In this document: positions 4,848 to 5,016 of the stretch, piece by piece | Position numbering within the stretch: position 1 is the stretch's first letter | Layout: every line of letters starts with the position of its first letter | Assembly (NCBI GenBank): GCA_045601445.1 | Contig: JAZRZQ010000126.1 | Span: forward strand, 1-5,016 | Direction: 5' to 3' | Source of the DNA: RGIG5579 sp045601445 | GTDB taxonomy: Bacteria > Bacillota > Clostridia > Oscillospirales > SIG627 | Length of the DNA stretch: 5,016 nucleotides | Position numbers and translations under genes: made by a program | The notes under the pieces: generated by a model | Databases searched by the model: none | Told to the model about the DNA's origin: nothing | The model's input: only the letters and a program-made list of their open reading frames with translations

Positions 4848-5016
4848 TTATTGTTTTGTGGAAGGATATCTTTCGGCTTGGTCGGTTTCACCTAAAAGGT
4901 AGTCGATACTGGTGTTGTAAAAACGAGCGAGCTTTATAAGCACAGCGGTGGGGATATCGTTTTCTCCTGTTTCGTATTTTGAATAACCCGTCTGTGACAT
5001 ACCAAGCATTTCTGCT
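4848..5016 (-). CDS. XRE-family helix-turn-helix transcriptional regulator, C-terminal part (5' truncated by window edge)
   Basis: The minus-strand frame entering at 5015 gives 55 visible residues before TAA at 4850-4848. It shows the second half of a Cro/C1-type HTH domain: the recognition-helix stretch MSQTGYSKYETGEN (residues 6-19), then IP...LIKLARFYNTSIDYLLGE (21-43), the pattern that closes XRE HTH domains. A short polar tail ends the protein, so it is probably a single-domain repressor of about 70-75 residues, with about 20 N-terminal residues missing here. Such proteins bind operator DNA as dimers and are common in phages, conjugative elements and toxin-antitoxin loci. The palindromic array and a hairpin lie directly downstream. 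Its target is unknown; there is no sign that it controls the operon to its left. Confidence 0.9.
   Translation of the reverse strand, partial: AEMLGMSQTGYSKYETGENDIPTAVLIKLARFYNTSIDYLLGETDQAERYPSTKQ

Overview
The window looks like chromosomal DNA of a Gram-positive, gut-type Clostridia (Bacillota) with mobile DNA at one or both ends. This rests on strong AGGAGG-type ribosome sites, a near-consensus sigma-A promoter, a phage/ICE-type integrase end, an XRE regulator and Clostridia-like versions of the small genes. No marker here fixes genus or species.

Left part (1-1558, + strand). The 3' end of a tyrosine integrase gene (5' part outside the window) is followed by a 155-base gap with overlapping inverted and direct repeats that could be part of an attachment region. 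Next come a half-size EamA/DMT membrane transporter (592-1005) and a short zinc-dependent cytidine-deaminase-like enzyme (1163-1558). These may be integrase-linked cargo or the chromosomal flank; the sequence alone does not decide.

Middle (1591-4405). A 17-bp perfect stem with A-rich and T-rich flanks separates the + strand genes from a minus-strand operon and looks like a shared bidirectional terminator. The operon holds two tandem 442-residue paralogs of the neutral/alkaline ceramidase N-terminal-domain family. They align without gaps and are about 67% identical by hand count. Neither has a signal peptide. Both keep candidate zinc ligands, while the loop that carries the ceramidase nucleophile is altered. 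A good promoter (TTGCAA, 17 bp, TATAAT) lies just upstream of the first gene with a very short leader, and the second gene has its own Shine-Dalgarno in a 36-base gap.

Right part (4406-5016). There is no gene between the operon promoter and 4847. The stretch holds small hairpins, an intrinsic-terminator-like hairpin (4563-4606), and a modular palindromic array: four AGTGATATT units followed by four inverted AATATCACT units (two degenerate), with several spacers that are themselves tiny hairpins. The array lies directly downstream of the 3' end of a minus-strand XRE-family HTH regulator gene that runs off the window edge.

The two points most worth pursuing are the modular palindromic array next to the XRE gene, and the duplicated cytoplasmic ceramidase-like pair whose substrate is unknown.
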